DNA of 64,000 bases from Kosakonia quasisacchari (lineage in GTDB: Bacteria; Pseudomonadota; Gammaproteobacteria; Enterobacterales; Enterobacteriaceae), in assembly GCF_004331415.1 (NCBI RefSeq), contig NZ_SJOP01000001.1:124001-188000 (forward strand), in the 5' to 3' direction. The notes beneath the pieces are model-generated. The model was not told where the DNA came from. It worked only from the letters and a program-made list of their open reading frames with translations, and searched no databases. Shown here one piece after another: positions 16,344 to 24,488 of this stretch. Every line of letters begins with the position of its first letter. Position 1 is the stretch's first letter. The position numbers and the translations under genes were made by a program.

Positions 16344-16447
16344 AACACCTCGTTACGCTGTCGCCAGCATGAGCACACACCAAACCGCATCGTCTGCGGG
16401 CAGACAACGTTAGCACAAACGCGGGCAAAAAATTACCGCATCAGCGG

Positions 16448-16681
16448 TCAAAAACGGCTGCGATTTGCCTGCTCTACGGTAATTTTCAGGTAGCTATTGG
16501 CGATATGCTCGCGGAAATAGTTTTCCTGCTCGTGGCTCATCAAAAATGCCTGCCAGGTTTTAGGCGGCACGCCAAGATATTGCTCAACCCGGCCATTACT
16601 GTGTTCAAGCTCAAGTACGCTGGAGTTGGGATCGTATCCGGCTGCGCGTAGCGCGCGGCAGGAAAGGGGATGTCTTTTCAT
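16448..16681 (-). CDS. KTSC-domain protein
   Basis: A 77-residue protein that fits the KTSC domain (named after the lysyl-tRNA synthetase C-terminal region): SSVLELEHSNGRVEQYLGVP, then PKTWQAFLMSHEQENYFREH and a final ANSYLKITVEQ. Such proteins are stand-alone in many enterobacteria and have no firmly known role. The gene is single, in the same direction as yoaK and the ADP-ribosyltransferase gene. Confidence 0.7.
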   Translation of the reverse strand: MKRHPLSCRALRAAGYDPNSSVLELEHSNGRVEQYLGVPPKTWQAFLMSHEQENYFREHIANSYLKITVEQANRSRF

Positions 16682-16797
16682 AATGTGTTCTGCTCAACGT
16701 CAATGTCAAAGTGGCACTTCTGTTATTGCTATCGGCAGCCCGCGCGGAAAATTTACCCTGCGGCCAGGGATTTAGCGAAAGGCTGTTTAGCCAGCGT

Positions 16798-16992
16798 TTA
16801 GTAAAACAGTGGGTTAGACGTCAAACGAGAGAGACATTCTTTGTGTGTTGCACATAGTGCGTGATGTGAATTAGACACCGGCAGGAAATTAGCTGCGCTT
16901 GCACAGTCATCCGGGTTTTGATCGTAGCCGTGGCAGAGAAGAGGGCCGGTTAAACGTGTTGATTCACTCTTCAGCGCGGTAATTAGGTGCAT
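16798..16992 (-). CDS. Doubtful small ORF (64 aa, Cys-containing)
   Basis: The frame encodes MHLITALKSESTRLTGPLLC followed by HGYDQNPDDCASAANFLP and two more Cys. It lies directly downstream of the ADP-ribosyltransferase gene on the same strand, the place where an antitoxin or immunity gene would be expected, but it has no good ribosome binding site and no family resemblance that I recognise. It may be non-coding. Confidence 0.25.
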   Translation of the reverse strand: MHLITALKSESTRLTGPLLCHGYDQNPDDCASAANFLPVSNSHHALCATHKECLSRLTSNPLFY

Positions 16993-17114
16993 ACGAAAAG
17001 GGAATAACCTGGCGCCGTGGAATTCACGCGTTGCGCCACAAACAGTGCCCGCACAGAGCAGAAGGGCACTGTTTTGGCGACAAGGCGGGTCAGAACGATT
17101 CCCGGTCGGCTCGG

Positions 17115-17594
17115 TTAGTTGAGTAACGAGATCCAGTCGCTGGGTATATCAGTAAAAAAGGTGGCTTCCTGCGTGGCCGTTCTGGTGCCAACGATAACGT
17201 ATTGGCTTAAATCAGGGTTCACGTTGGTCAAAATATAGTACGGCTTGCGTCCATACATATGCCCTTGATCGGGTAACTGTGCCCCTACGCTGCCATCGAG
17301 ATTAAACTCAAAAAACAGCGCATTTTTTGGGGCGGTGATGCGATATTTATGTGTGCCGTAGGAGGCCCCATCCTCGATACATGAGGTCGAGACAGAATCA
17401 CCTTTGGAATTACTTATGATGTAGCCGCCAATATCCGCGAGGCTTTTAAAACCGTTTGTGACAATAAGCTGCTGAATATAGACAATGGCCTGGGCCGGCG
17501 TTCGTCCCCGGCATGATTCAATGCGTGGCTGGAACCCTGTTTTTTGTATCTCGGAAATAACGCGGTTATCGCCGCGATAATAAATAGATGGCAT
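17115..17594 (-). CDS. Putative ADP-ribosyltransferase resembling cholera/heat-labile toxin A1
   Basis: A 159-residue protein with the R-STS-E layout of cholera-type ADP-ribosyltransferases. YYRGDNRVISEIQKTGFQPR at the N-terminus matches the toxin pattern YRADSRPPDEIKQSGGLMPR with Arg at the same position 7; VSTS lies at 68-71; and TQEATFFTDIP (141-151) aligns with EQEVSALGGIP, giving catalytic Glu143 with Thr141 in place of the first Glu of ExE. There is no signal peptide; an AGGAGA box fixes the start. An A2/B subunit gene is absent. It lies in an AT-rich patch of likely foreign DNA. Whether it acts on host, rival or own target is unknown. Confidence 0.7.
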   Translation of the reverse strand: MPSIYYRGDNRVISEIQKTGFQPRIESCRGRTPAQAIVYIQQLIVTNGFKSLADIGGYIISNSKGDSVSTSCIEDGASYGTHKYRITAPKNALFFEFNLDGSVGAQLPDQGHMYGRKPYYILTNVNPDLSQYVIVGTRTATQEATFFTDIPSDWISLLN

Positions 17595-18056
17595 CTCTTT
17601 ATCTCCTCATGATTACGGTGGGCGTTTATCGTGCAGTGCTGTTATTTAATTTTGCTTTATCGGATGTGCAGGGAAAATTAAAAAGACAATCCGCTTCTCA
17701 CTGGTGACATACGGTCTGCATAGTGACGTCATATTTATATCAACGCATTTTGCTGGTGATTTAAATACTATCCGCTACCGCATTATCATCCGATAACCAC
17801 TTAAAGATAACGTTGGAAATAAAAAAACAAATCGGGCTTTTGGCGTAGACCCTTTATCCGGGGCGTGTAAAGTATCCATCTGATCGCATCCCCTCTGCTC
17901 TTTGCGCGGAAAGAACAAACGTAAGTGAATAAATTATAGCGCCGTGAATATGCTAACTAAATTGAGGGGATTCATGGGGATAGTGAAAACACTGGCATTC
18001 TGTTGATCACCTCACATATTGGGTGCAAAGGTGTCATCTTTGCACCGCAGGTTTGT
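17595..18056. other. AT-rich gap upstream of the ADP-ribosyltransferase gene
   Basis: This 460-base stretch should hold the promoter of the ADP-ribosyltransferase gene. Apart from the hairpin at 18022-18046 I see no gene or repeat in it. Base composition is clearly more AT-rich than the transporter operons around it. Confidence 0.5.
18022..18046 (-). terminator. Hairpin after the membrane-protein gene
   Basis: GGTGCAAAG and CTTTGCACC form a perfect 9-base stem with a 7-base loop just after the stop at 18057. A T-run is missing, so termination is likely but not certain. Confidence 0.55.
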
Positions 18057-18557
18057 TTATTCATCCTGTTGGGTAGAAACTACAGAAGCCTTTTCAGCGT
18101 GCAGCTTTATAAATGCATGCACAACAGGGATTGCGTAAACCACAAACAATAGACAGTTAGCTGCAAATAACAATGAGGTGTAAATATCGATCGTCAAGAG
18201 GATGTCCAATGAGCCGATTTTTAATATTACATCCAGTATTAATCTGGAGAGCAGGCTGGAAAGATAATAGTGCGCGTAAGCCAGAAACAGAAAACAGAAC
18301 AAAAGCGTGTAATTATAGCTATTATTTGTTTTCCTTATCCTGAATGCAGAATAGTAACGGTTTAGCAGAAATACTATTTCTTTATTATTTGATGCAAATA
18401 ACAGCACTGCAAAAATCAAGCACATGACTATGGTGAAGATATTCTGAACCTGGTACGTGAAGGGTAAGTCTGCCATCACCACAGAATATGAGTAAGCGTA
18501 ATAGCCAATAGATAAAACAGACATCAGTAACAAGATTTTTCGTATCATTTTTCTCAT
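18057..18557 (-). CDS. Unrecognised four-helix membrane protein
   Basis: About 166 residues with hydrophobic segments near 5-25, 35-55, 80-105 and 125-150 and a basic, Asn-rich loop (NRYYSAFRIRKTNNSYNYT). It reads in the same direction as the ADP-ribosyltransferase gene 460 bases downstream, so a role as its immunity or export partner can be imagined, but nothing in the sequence proves it. Codons are AT-rich, unlike the neighbours. The start is uncertain: ATG at 18557 or 18548, or TTG at 18575. Confidence 0.55.
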   Translation of the reverse strand: MRKMIRKILLLMSVLSIGYYAYSYSVVMADLPFTYQVQNIFTIVMCLIFAVLLFASNNKEIVFLLNRYYSAFRIRKTNNSYNYTLLFCFLFLAYAHYYLSSLLSRLILDVILKIGSLDILLTIDIYTSLLFAANCLLFVVYAIPVVHAFIKLHAEKASVVSTQQDE

Positions 18558-18956
18558 CCACGGTTTTCCGCTCAAAACACATTAATGTATTTGCATTGCC
18601 AAAGCATTGGCCCACCGATATGACTAACGGCACACCGCCTGCAAACTTTATGCATAGATTGCAGGAGCAAAGGTAAGAGCGTGTTGTAAAGCGGAATACA
18701 TCGGTGAAGCGTGCTGGATTGGCTCTGTTGGCATGAAAATAGAGACAGGAAAGCGCCGGACTTCAGGCTCCTCCGGTATGGCTGCGATTTCATGACCACG
18801 CGACGCAAACACAGCAGCGTAACGGAACCAGGACTCATACAAAAAGTGGGAAGCGCGCGCTTAACTCAAAGCGCAGGGCGTGGGCGAAAGGCTATTTTGC
18901 CAGGCTGATTTCTGAAACAATGCGCTTTACGTTTCATAAATCGAACAGGTGAGCAT
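18558..18956. other. Intergenic region, possible decayed gene or repeat element on the minus strand
   Basis: The minus strand from 18842 to 18648 reads as an open frame (YESWFRYAAVFASRGHEIAA, later FMPTEPIQHASPMYSALQHA) with protein-like composition but no start codon with a ribosome binding site. It resembles a gene remnant or a dispersed intergenic element. The promoter of the LysR-type gene at 18957 must also lie here. Confidence 0.35.
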
Positions 18957-19844
18957 ATGGACAGAGTGATGGCGGTGGTGGTGTTTAATCGCATCTGCGA
19001 GCTGGGAAGCCTGAGCGCCGCTGCGCGGGCGCTGGGCATTTCTCGCCCGATGGTCAGCCGCTACCTGGATGAAATGGAAAAATGGGCGGGCGCCCGGCTT
19101 ATTCACCGTTCGTCTCGCCGCCTGACGCTTACCCCAGCCGGGGAAAATACGTTACAAAAGACGCGGCAGCTCGCGCCGCTGTTTGGCGATATTGAAGGAC
19201 AATCGACACGGGAAACGCCCTCTGGCACATTGCGTGTCGCCTGCGCCCACTTCACTGCCAGCCATATTATCGGGCCGGTGCTGCCGGGTTTTCTGGCGCG
19301 TTATCCGGCGTTAAGAATTGAAGTCGAAGTGGGCAACCACCCGGTCAACCTGATTGGCGAACGCATTGATCTGGCGATTCGCATCACCAATAACCCGGAA
19401 GCAGGGGCGATAGCCACGCGTCTTGGCGAGTGCCGTTCGGTACTTTGCGCCTCTTCGGAGTACCTGCGTCTGCACGGTACACCGCACACGGCGCAAGAGC
19501 TTGAGCATCACAATTGCCTGCACTATAGCGGTTTTGCCGGGCAATCATGGCACTTTACCGATAGCGAGCAAAACCCGTGGGAAGTGCTGGCGCACGGCAA
19601 TCTGAGCGCGGGGATATCTTCTGTACTGCGGGATGCGGCCATTGCCGGGTGCGGGCTGGCGCTGGTGCCGGAACGGGAAGCGCAAGAGGCGCTGAGTAAT
19701 GGCCAACTGGTCCGGGTATTACCCGATCTTGAACCGCAACAACTGGGGATTTATGGCCTGTATCAGTCTCGCGAACATCAACACGCTGCGCTGCGGTTGT
19801 TTATTGACGCTCTTCGCCAGCAATTAACCAGAGCAACAGAATAA
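18957..19844 (+). CDS. LysR-type transcriptional regulator
   Basis: A 295-residue regulator: winged helix-turn-helix at 1-60 (FNRICELGSLSAAARALGIS, then RPMVSRYLDEMEKW), linker helix to about 85, and the two-lobed effector domain from 90 on (TLRVACAHFTASHIIGPVLP). An AGGTGAG box precedes the ATG. It stands alone with no divergent partner close by, so its target and co-inducer are not evident. Confidence 0.85.
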   Translation: MDRVMAVVVFNRICELGSLSAAARALGISRPMVSRYLDEMEKWAGARLIHRSSRRLTLTPAGENTLQKTRQLAPLFGDIEGQSTRETPSGTLRVACAHFTASHIIGPVLPGFLARYPALRIEVEVGNHPVNLIGERIDLAIRITNNPEAGAIATRLGECRSVLCASSEYLRLHGTPHTAQELEHHNCLHYSGFAGQSWHFTDSEQNPWEVLAHGNLSAGISSVLRDAAIAGCGLALVPEREAQEALSNGQLVRVLPDLEPQQLGIYGLYQSREHQHAALRLFIDALRQQLTRATE

Positions 19845-20084
19845 ATAGCCATTTTATATGGGGAATTCGCGGCGTAACAACGATGAAAAATCTAAAGATA
19901 ATAGCGCTGTCGCGTACTCGTGCTGGCAATGCGTGGCCGTGCCATTGTTTTTCTTAAGTTTAATCTCATCGTTAGCATTTAATTATTTGTGCGTTGAGGC
20001 CAGTCTTATTTTCTTTGCCAGCTATTGACGGCTGCGGTTATTTATCGCTTAAATGAAATCCCGCCCGCTGTGAGTGAAACTAAA

Positions 20085-20213
20085 ATGGTGATGATGAACT
20101 TAGCCTTGATAGGTGTGTTGCTGATCGTTATCGCGTATTCCTTTTACAGACATTTTCGGCTCGTACGCTCAAGAAAAGTGGGCCAGTCGCGGAAACTCGG
20201 CAAAAAGACTTAA
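20085..20213 (+). CDS. Possible one-helix small membrane protein (42 aa)
   Basis: The frame starts MVMMNLALIGVLLIVIAYSF, giving a single membrane helix, and ends in a strongly basic tail (RHFRLVRSRKVGQSRKLGKK). That shape is common in enterobacterial small proteins. A long AT hairpin follows 15 bases after the stop, which supports a real transcription unit. Two further ATGs (20091, 20094) are possible starts and the ribosome binding site is weak. Confidence 0.45.
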   Translation: MVMMNLALIGVLLIVIAYSFYRHFRLVRSRKVGQSRKLGKKT

Positions 20214-20227
20214 TTATCTTTAATATG

Positions 20228-20262
20228 AATTGCATTTTTATCTGCAAGATAAAAATGCAATT
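20228..20262. terminator. Perfect 15-base AT-rich inverted repeat
   Basis: AATTGCATTTTTATC pairs with GATAAAAATGCAATT around TGCAA, followed by TTATATT. It lies between the small membrane ORF and the convergent LuxR-type gene and probably terminates both. Confidence 0.7.
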
Positions 20263-20312
20263 TTATATTGACTTATGATTTAAGTTTTATTGAGTGTTGT
20301 GTTTTCGCTTTA

Positions 20313-20879
20313 TTAGCCGTAAGCGATCATTCTATTTATTTGCTCGCCCGGCGGCATAAAAAGTGGATCTTCACTCGTGCTGTCTTTTAATGTGGAGTCG
20401 GTAAAGGAAAAAATGCTAAACGCATAGAAAATGTCAATCTTTGTATTCGCGGAGATTTTCTTTTTGATGTTGTCCTTGTGCGATGAAACGGTTTTTTTGT
20501 TGATATTTAATAGAGTAGAAATCTCCTCATCACTTTTTTCGAAAATCATCTCTTTAAGAATAGCAATTTCGCGCCTTCCAAGGCGAATTGTCTTAACATG
20601 CTGGCTTACCCTTCCATAAACAAACTCGGTTAATATGTCCAGTAAAACACTGACTGGAACTTTATCGGGTATCACAATCATTGGCGTGTGTGCCAACGTA
20701 AACGGGATGAAATTACCTTTGGTCACGACTAATGTGCCCCGGCCAGAATAAGGCGCTGTAAAATTTATTCCAATGTGCAAACCACTACCGTTTCTGATTT
20801 CATTAACTAATTGAGTGATGCCTTTTTTGGTATAAGAACAGGTGATTTTGCATAATATGACATCTATTTTTCTTTCCAT
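20313..20879 (-). CDS. LuxR-family (RcsB-like HTH) transcriptional regulator
   Basis: A 188-residue protein with a LuxR/NarL helix-turn-helix at about 99-145 (LGRREIAILKEMIFEKSDEE, then INKKTVSSHKDNIKKKI). The N-terminal 90 residues lack a receiver aspartate pocket. GGAGGG six bases upstream fixes the start. It is AT-rich and diverges from a YjbE/GfcA-like gene, with direct repeats in the shared promoter region that could be its binding sites. A role in surface or polysaccharide control is inference from the neighbour. Confidence 0.75.
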   Translation of the reverse strand: MERKIDVILCKITCSYTKKGITQLVNEIRNGSGLHIGINFTAPYSGRGTLVVTKGNFIPFTLAHTPMIVIPDKVPVSVLLDILTEFVYGRVSQHVKTIRLGRREIAILKEMIFEKSDEEISTLLNINKKTVSSHKDNIKKKISANTKIDIFYAFSIFSFTDSTLKDSTSEDPLFMPPGEQINRMIAYG

Positions 20880-21182
20880 ATTACACCCTCCCGGAGCGTC
20901 TGGATATGCGTGTGTAAAATTTGCAGCTTTGAAATTTTTCTGAATCCTTCGATGTGCTGTTCTGTGTCTTCTTTGATCTCTATCATACTGCTAAAAAATT
21001 GTTAACTGAGGATAATCTTATTTTTATTTTTAAGCGAAATGTGCATGCGCTGAGATAATTTGGTTCCGCTGAGGAATCTCCCATTTGTTTTCATATTGTC
21101 GAGGAATGTCCTATTTTGCGATCCACTTTTGTGACGGCGATTTAAAGTGCAAATGATCCCAAATAATTATGAGGACAGGATT
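20880..21182. promoter_or_regulatory. Divergent promoter region with GAGGAAT direct repeats
   Basis: GAGGAATCTCCCATT (21071-21085) and GAGGAATGTCCTATT (21101-21115) are direct repeats spaced exactly 30 bases, about three helical turns; a looser copy, GAGGATAATCTTATT, starts at 21008. The second is 8/12 identical to the RcsAB-box core AGAATATTCCTA. Placement between a LuxR-type gene and a YjbE-like gene suggests sites for that regulator or for RcsB. Confidence 0.45.
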
Positions 21183-21431
21183 ATGATGCTTTTAAAATAC
21201 ATTGCTATCGCTTTCATATTTGTTATTTCTGAATTTTGCTACGCAGCGCCCGCAGAAGAAGGAAAGGCCGCCGGAGATAATGCAGCGGAATATGCGGTTG
21301 GTAGTTCAGCCGTAACTGGAGTGGCCGTTATCACCGCTGTAACGGGTTTGCTTTTATTGTCAATGGGTGGGGGGAATGATGGGAGTAATACATCGACCAG
21401 CACCACAACAACGACAGCGCCTTCCAATTAA
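21183..21431 (+). CDS. YjbE/GfcA-like exported Thr-rich protein
   Basis: 82 residues: signal peptide to about residue 20 (LLKYIAIAFIFVISEFCYA), a short acidic part, an apolar Ala/Val/Gly stretch (AVTGVAVITAVTGLLLLSMG), then GGGNDGSN and a Thr/Ser tail. This order is that of YjbE and GfcA, the first genes of the yjbEFGH and gfc exopolysaccharide/capsule-secretion operons. Here the gene stands alone; the following F-G-H-type genes are missing, so it is an orphan paralog. GAGGACAGG precedes the ATG. Confidence 0.65.
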   Translation: MMLLKYIAIAFIFVISEFCYAAPAEEGKAAGDNAAEYAVGSSAVTGVAVITAVTGLLLLSMGGGNDGSNTSTSTTTTTAPSN

Positions 21432-21744
21432 CAGTAATGCTTTTTTAAATTCGCCACACCAGGGTTTTTGAGGGTTTAAAACGGAATGTCTGATCGCACC
21501 GGAAGGCGCGAGTGGAGGCGTCATCCCGACGCGAACTCACAACAGATCGGCAGCGGAAGGTGAGCGTTATGCAAGCGGCGATCGCTTGCAGAGTGTAGGA
21601 ATTGATAAGGGGGACACAGTCGTCCCCCTTATCTTGTTCACGGCGCAGCGTTTAATTAATCATACTGAATCCGGCGTGAATGAAACAATATGGCAGGTAA
21701 TGCGTAAATTCTGATGCGTAAAAAAACAGTATTACGCGTTACGA
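21432..21744. other. Gap with structured, possibly transcribed sequence
   Basis: From about 21490 to 21633 the DNA is GC-richer than its surroundings and contains an AAGCG/CGCTT hairpin and a strong terminator, but no convincing gene. A 25-codon frame beginning at 21485 lacks a ribosome binding site. A small RNA ending at 21633 is possible. Confidence 0.35.
21604..21633 (+). terminator. Strong hairpin terminator
   Basis: GATAAGGGGGA and TCCCCCTTATC are a perfect 11-base stem with an 8-base loop, followed by TTGTTC. It may close the YjbE-like transcript or an unannotated small RNA. Confidence 0.7.
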
Positions 21745-22596
21745 TCACCACTTCATCTCGCCGGTATTTACTTTTGCGCTCAGTTCCAGCGAACCCGCTT
21801 CTGCCAGGTTCGGATAAGCGGCGGTCATCGCGTTGATAACGCCCGCAGAGGTTTTGTTCGCTTTCAGTGCCTGCTCAAATTTATCCAGATAATTAAGGGT
21901 AAACGTAATCGCCTGGTCACCGACAGGACGTGCGCCCAGATAATGACCAGGGATCACTTGTTGGGGCTTCAGGTGCTGCATTTCACCCAGCACTTCACGC
22001 CATTGCGCTCGTGCGGCGGGCGTTTGCGTGTCGGCGCTCCAGACGTGGATACCGCTGGAAATCGCTGTGCCGCCGAGAATGGCTTTATTCGCCGGGATCC
22101 ACACATAAGCCGCATAGCTCTGCGGATGGCGCAGTTCCAGCGTTTCACCATCAATGGTTAAGTGGGTCGCCGTAGTCGCTGTCGGTACGGTTAAAGTGTG
22201 CGGCGCGCCGTCCTTCATCTGCGGTCCCCAGTACGCCAGCTTGGCCTCTTTTGTCGCTTCAATATGTTTCACCACCGCAGGCGAGGCAACCACCTTGACC
22301 TGCGGCCAGGCCTTGACGATGGGCTCAAGGCCAAAATAGAAATCCGGGTCGCCGGAGGTGATCACCACTTGCTTGAGCGTTTTGCCGCTGGCTTTGATCA
22401 TCTCCACCAGTTTCTCGCCATCTTTCACACTGAATTGCGCATCAAACAAAATCGCTTCTGTAGGGCCGGAAACCAGCGTAGATGAGACGGCGAAAATGGC
22501 CTTTTCCTGCGGGTTATAAACCTGCAATTGTAATGGTGCGGCAACAGAAGAGGCGCTGGCGAGTATCAGCAATACGCCGAATGTTTTATGGTTCAT
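21745..22596 (-). CDS. Exported MBL-fold protein with degenerate metal-binding motif
   Basis: A 283-residue protein with a signal peptide (FGVLLILASASSVAA) and the metallo-beta-lactamase fold. The canonical THxHxDH metal motif is replaced by TSGDPDF (80-86): all three His are lost and only the Asp remains, while the later PGHYLG keeps its His. Such GDPD-type members are common but their activity is undefined; classical di-zinc hydrolysis looks unlikely. It is followed upstream, on the same strand, by a DsbA-fold gene 12 bases away, so the two are probably co-transcribed. Confidence 0.75.
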   Translation of the reverse strand: MNHKTFGVLLILASASSVAAPLQLQVYNPQEKAIFAVSSTLVSGPTEAILFDAQFSVKDGEKLVEMIKASGKTLKQVVITSGDPDFYFGLEPIVKAWPQVKVVASPAVVKHIEATKEAKLAYWGPQMKDGAPHTLTVPTATTATHLTIDGETLELRHPQSYAAYVWIPANKAILGGTAISSGIHVWSADTQTPAARAQWREVLGEMQHLKPQQVIPGHYLGARPVGDQAITFTLNYLDKFEQALKANKTSAGVINAMTAAYPNLAEAGSLELSAKVNTGEMKW

Positions 22597-22608
22597 GGTG
22601 GAATTCCT

Positions 22609-23253
22609 TTAACAATATGTTTTGGCGAGAGTCATAAATGCATCCGGGTTGCCGTAATACTGGCTGACCGGAAGCAGTGTGTAACGGCCATCCTCCTGCA
22701 CCAACACGGCGCTGGGGAAACCAAGTCCGGCGGCTTGCGCCATCACCATGCGACCATATTGAATGGCGGCGCGGGCTTCGTTTTCTGCCACCTGGCCATT
22801 GACAATAGATTGCCCGGTGGCGTGTTGAATCACGTCATTGACCACGTCATCACGGGTGATATCGCGGCCATCACGATACCAGGCTGCCTGAATGGCATTA
22901 AGAAAGTGCAGCGCGTCACCCGGTTCGCCAAATTGCTGTAAGGCTAACAAACCGCGAGTGGCAGGCAGCGAGTCGAGCAATAACCCGTCGCGGGCCAGTA
23001 ACTCTTCTTTATAAGCACGGCCAAACGGCATACCGGTTAATTTCGCGATCCGATCATCATGCTCATGTACATGGGACAGCCAGTCGGCGTCCAGGCGGCG
23101 GCGCTGCGCGTCGATAAACAGGCCCCCGGGCAAAATATGTTGTCGTTCAGTGAAGTGTTCAGCCGTGCGGTTAATCAGCGGCAGTGCGCCATAACTCCAG
23201 CCGCAAAGCGGATCGATTACCCAGTACAGCCCAGCTTGAAATGCCATGGTCAT
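22609..23253 (-). CDS. DsbA-family (FrnE-like) thioredoxin-fold protein
   Basis: A 214-residue cytoplasmic protein of the DsbA/2-hydroxychromene-2-carboxylate isomerase type. The active-site region is DPLCGWSYG (15-23), with Cys17 and a Trp-Ser where DsbA has a second Cys, so it is not a classical dithiol oxidase. It begins 12 bases before the MBL-fold gene and is opposite the GlxA-type gene cluster. GSH-dependent detoxification is a family-based guess. Confidence 0.75.
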   Translation of the reverse strand: MTMAFQAGLYWVIDPLCGWSYGALPLINRTAEHFTERQHILPGGLFIDAQRRRLDADWLSHVHEHDDRIAKLTGMPFGRAYKEELLARDGLLLDSLPATRGLLALQQFGEPGDALHFLNAIQAAWYRDGRDITRDDVVNDVIQHATGQSIVNGQVAENEARAAIQYGRMVMAQAAGLGFPSAVLVQEDGRYTLLPVSQYYGNPDAFMTLAKTYC

Positions 23254-23378
23254 TCTCTCTTTTGTTCAGATGCCGCCCATTGTAGGCGCATTGGCGGTGA
23301 AGAGAATTCCCGAAACCGGACATGCAACGTTTCGTAAAACGATCAGATAACATGTTGATGCCGCATCGTGGCGAGGCG

Positions 23379-24359
23379 TTAATGCCCCGATTTGCCGTTT
23401 CGCGCGGCGGCCCAGTGCTTGTATTGCGCAGGCGTCATGTTGATGAGTTGGTTAAAGGCTTTGCGAAACGCCGTATCTTCCGTATAACCACATGCGGCGG
23501 CGACGTGCCTGATATTTGCCGATGGGTTTTCAAGCAGCAAACAGGCCGATTCAATGCGCACGCGCGTAATAAAATGCTTGGGGCTTTCGTGGGTTAAATC
23601 GGCCAATTTACGGTGCAATGTGCGCGGGCTGAGGTTCAGCGCGCTGGCGAGTTCTTCGACGGTGATTGCCGGGTTTTCATAGCGGATAAGCTGTTCGGCG
23701 CGCAGTAAAAGCGGATCAATGGTGTTTAAAAAACCGCGCGGAGCATAGATCTGCTGGGAGATTGGCTGGCTGTCGGCAACGGTCATGTCTGCTGCCATTC
23801 TTGCTACTTCATCCCCGGCGTTCTGGCGAATTATGTGCAAGGCTAAATCCACCCACGACAGCGGCCCGCCGGTGGTAATCACGTTGCGATCTTCGATTAA
23901 TGCTTTTCCCCACACCATTTTGGCACGCGGATAGCGGGCGCGGAAAGTGGGATACAGCCACCAGGTGGTGGCGCACTCTCTGCCATCCAGCAACCCGGCA
24001 TCACCCAGCAGATAACCCCCCGCGCAAGCGCCGCCAATTTTTGCGCCGCGCTGATGCTGTTGACGCAGCCACGCCACGGCTTCCGGGCTTGTTGCCGCGG
24101 GCAGTTTATTGCCGCCAAGCGCCATGCCGCAGGCCAGAATCACATCGGGCGCGTTTACGTTTGCAAACGCGCTATCCACTGCAATTTCCCGACCTTGCGC
24201 GTCCATGACCGGGCTACCATCAGGGCTGACAATGGCGATCCTGAACTGGCTGGCCTCAATGCTAGCGGGCAGGAGTTGGTTGGTTATCCAGAACATATCC
24301 GCAAGCCCCGTAATCGCAGACATCATGCTGCCTGCGGTGGCAATTATCGCTATCTGCAT
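23379..24359 (-). CDS. GlxA-type transcriptional regulator (DJ-1/PfpI + AraC domains)
   Basis: 326 residues: an N-terminal DJ-1/PfpI amidase-like sensor domain (1-180, with GGACAGGYLLGDAGLLDG around the nucleophile-elbow Cys) and a C-terminal AraC double helix-turn-helix (about 220-320, ITVEELASALNLSPRTLHRK and CGYTEDTAFRKAFNQLINMT). It is divergent from the hydrolase-azoreductase-YCII-AraC cluster with a 129-base gap, so it most likely controls that operon. Confidence 0.87.
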   Translation of the reverse strand: MQIAIIATAGSMMSAITGLADMFWITNQLLPASIEASQFRIAIVSPDGSPVMDAQGREIAVDSAFANVNAPDVILACGMALGGNKLPAATSPEAVAWLRQQHQRGAKIGGACAGGYLLGDAGLLDGRECATTWWLYPTFRARYPRAKMVWGKALIEDRNVITTGGPLSWVDLALHIIRQNAGDEVARMAADMTVADSQPISQQIYAPRGFLNTIDPLLLRAEQLIRYENPAITVEELASALNLSPRTLHRKLADLTHESPKHFITRVRIESACLLLENPSANIRHVAAACGYTEDTAFRKAFNQLINMTPAQYKHWAAARNGKSGH

Positions 24360-24488
24360 TCGGGTTCCTCGTAGTGTGTCTGGTTTTGCCTGTTTAATGT
24401 CAAGTTCGCCATCTTACCATGCCGGATTGCCGCGATTACACTCTCTGCAATGTGTTTATAACCTCACCACGACGTGACGGGAGAGAGC

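Noticed and set aside
19884..19956. 24-codon frame starting MKNLKIIALSRTRAGNAWPC
   Set aside because: Too short, no convincing ribosome binding site and no family resemblance.
21485..21562. 25-codon Arg-rich frame (MSDRTGRREWRRHPDANSQQ)
   Set aside because: No ribosome binding site and composition expected from a structured GC-rich stretch; treated as possible RNA instead.
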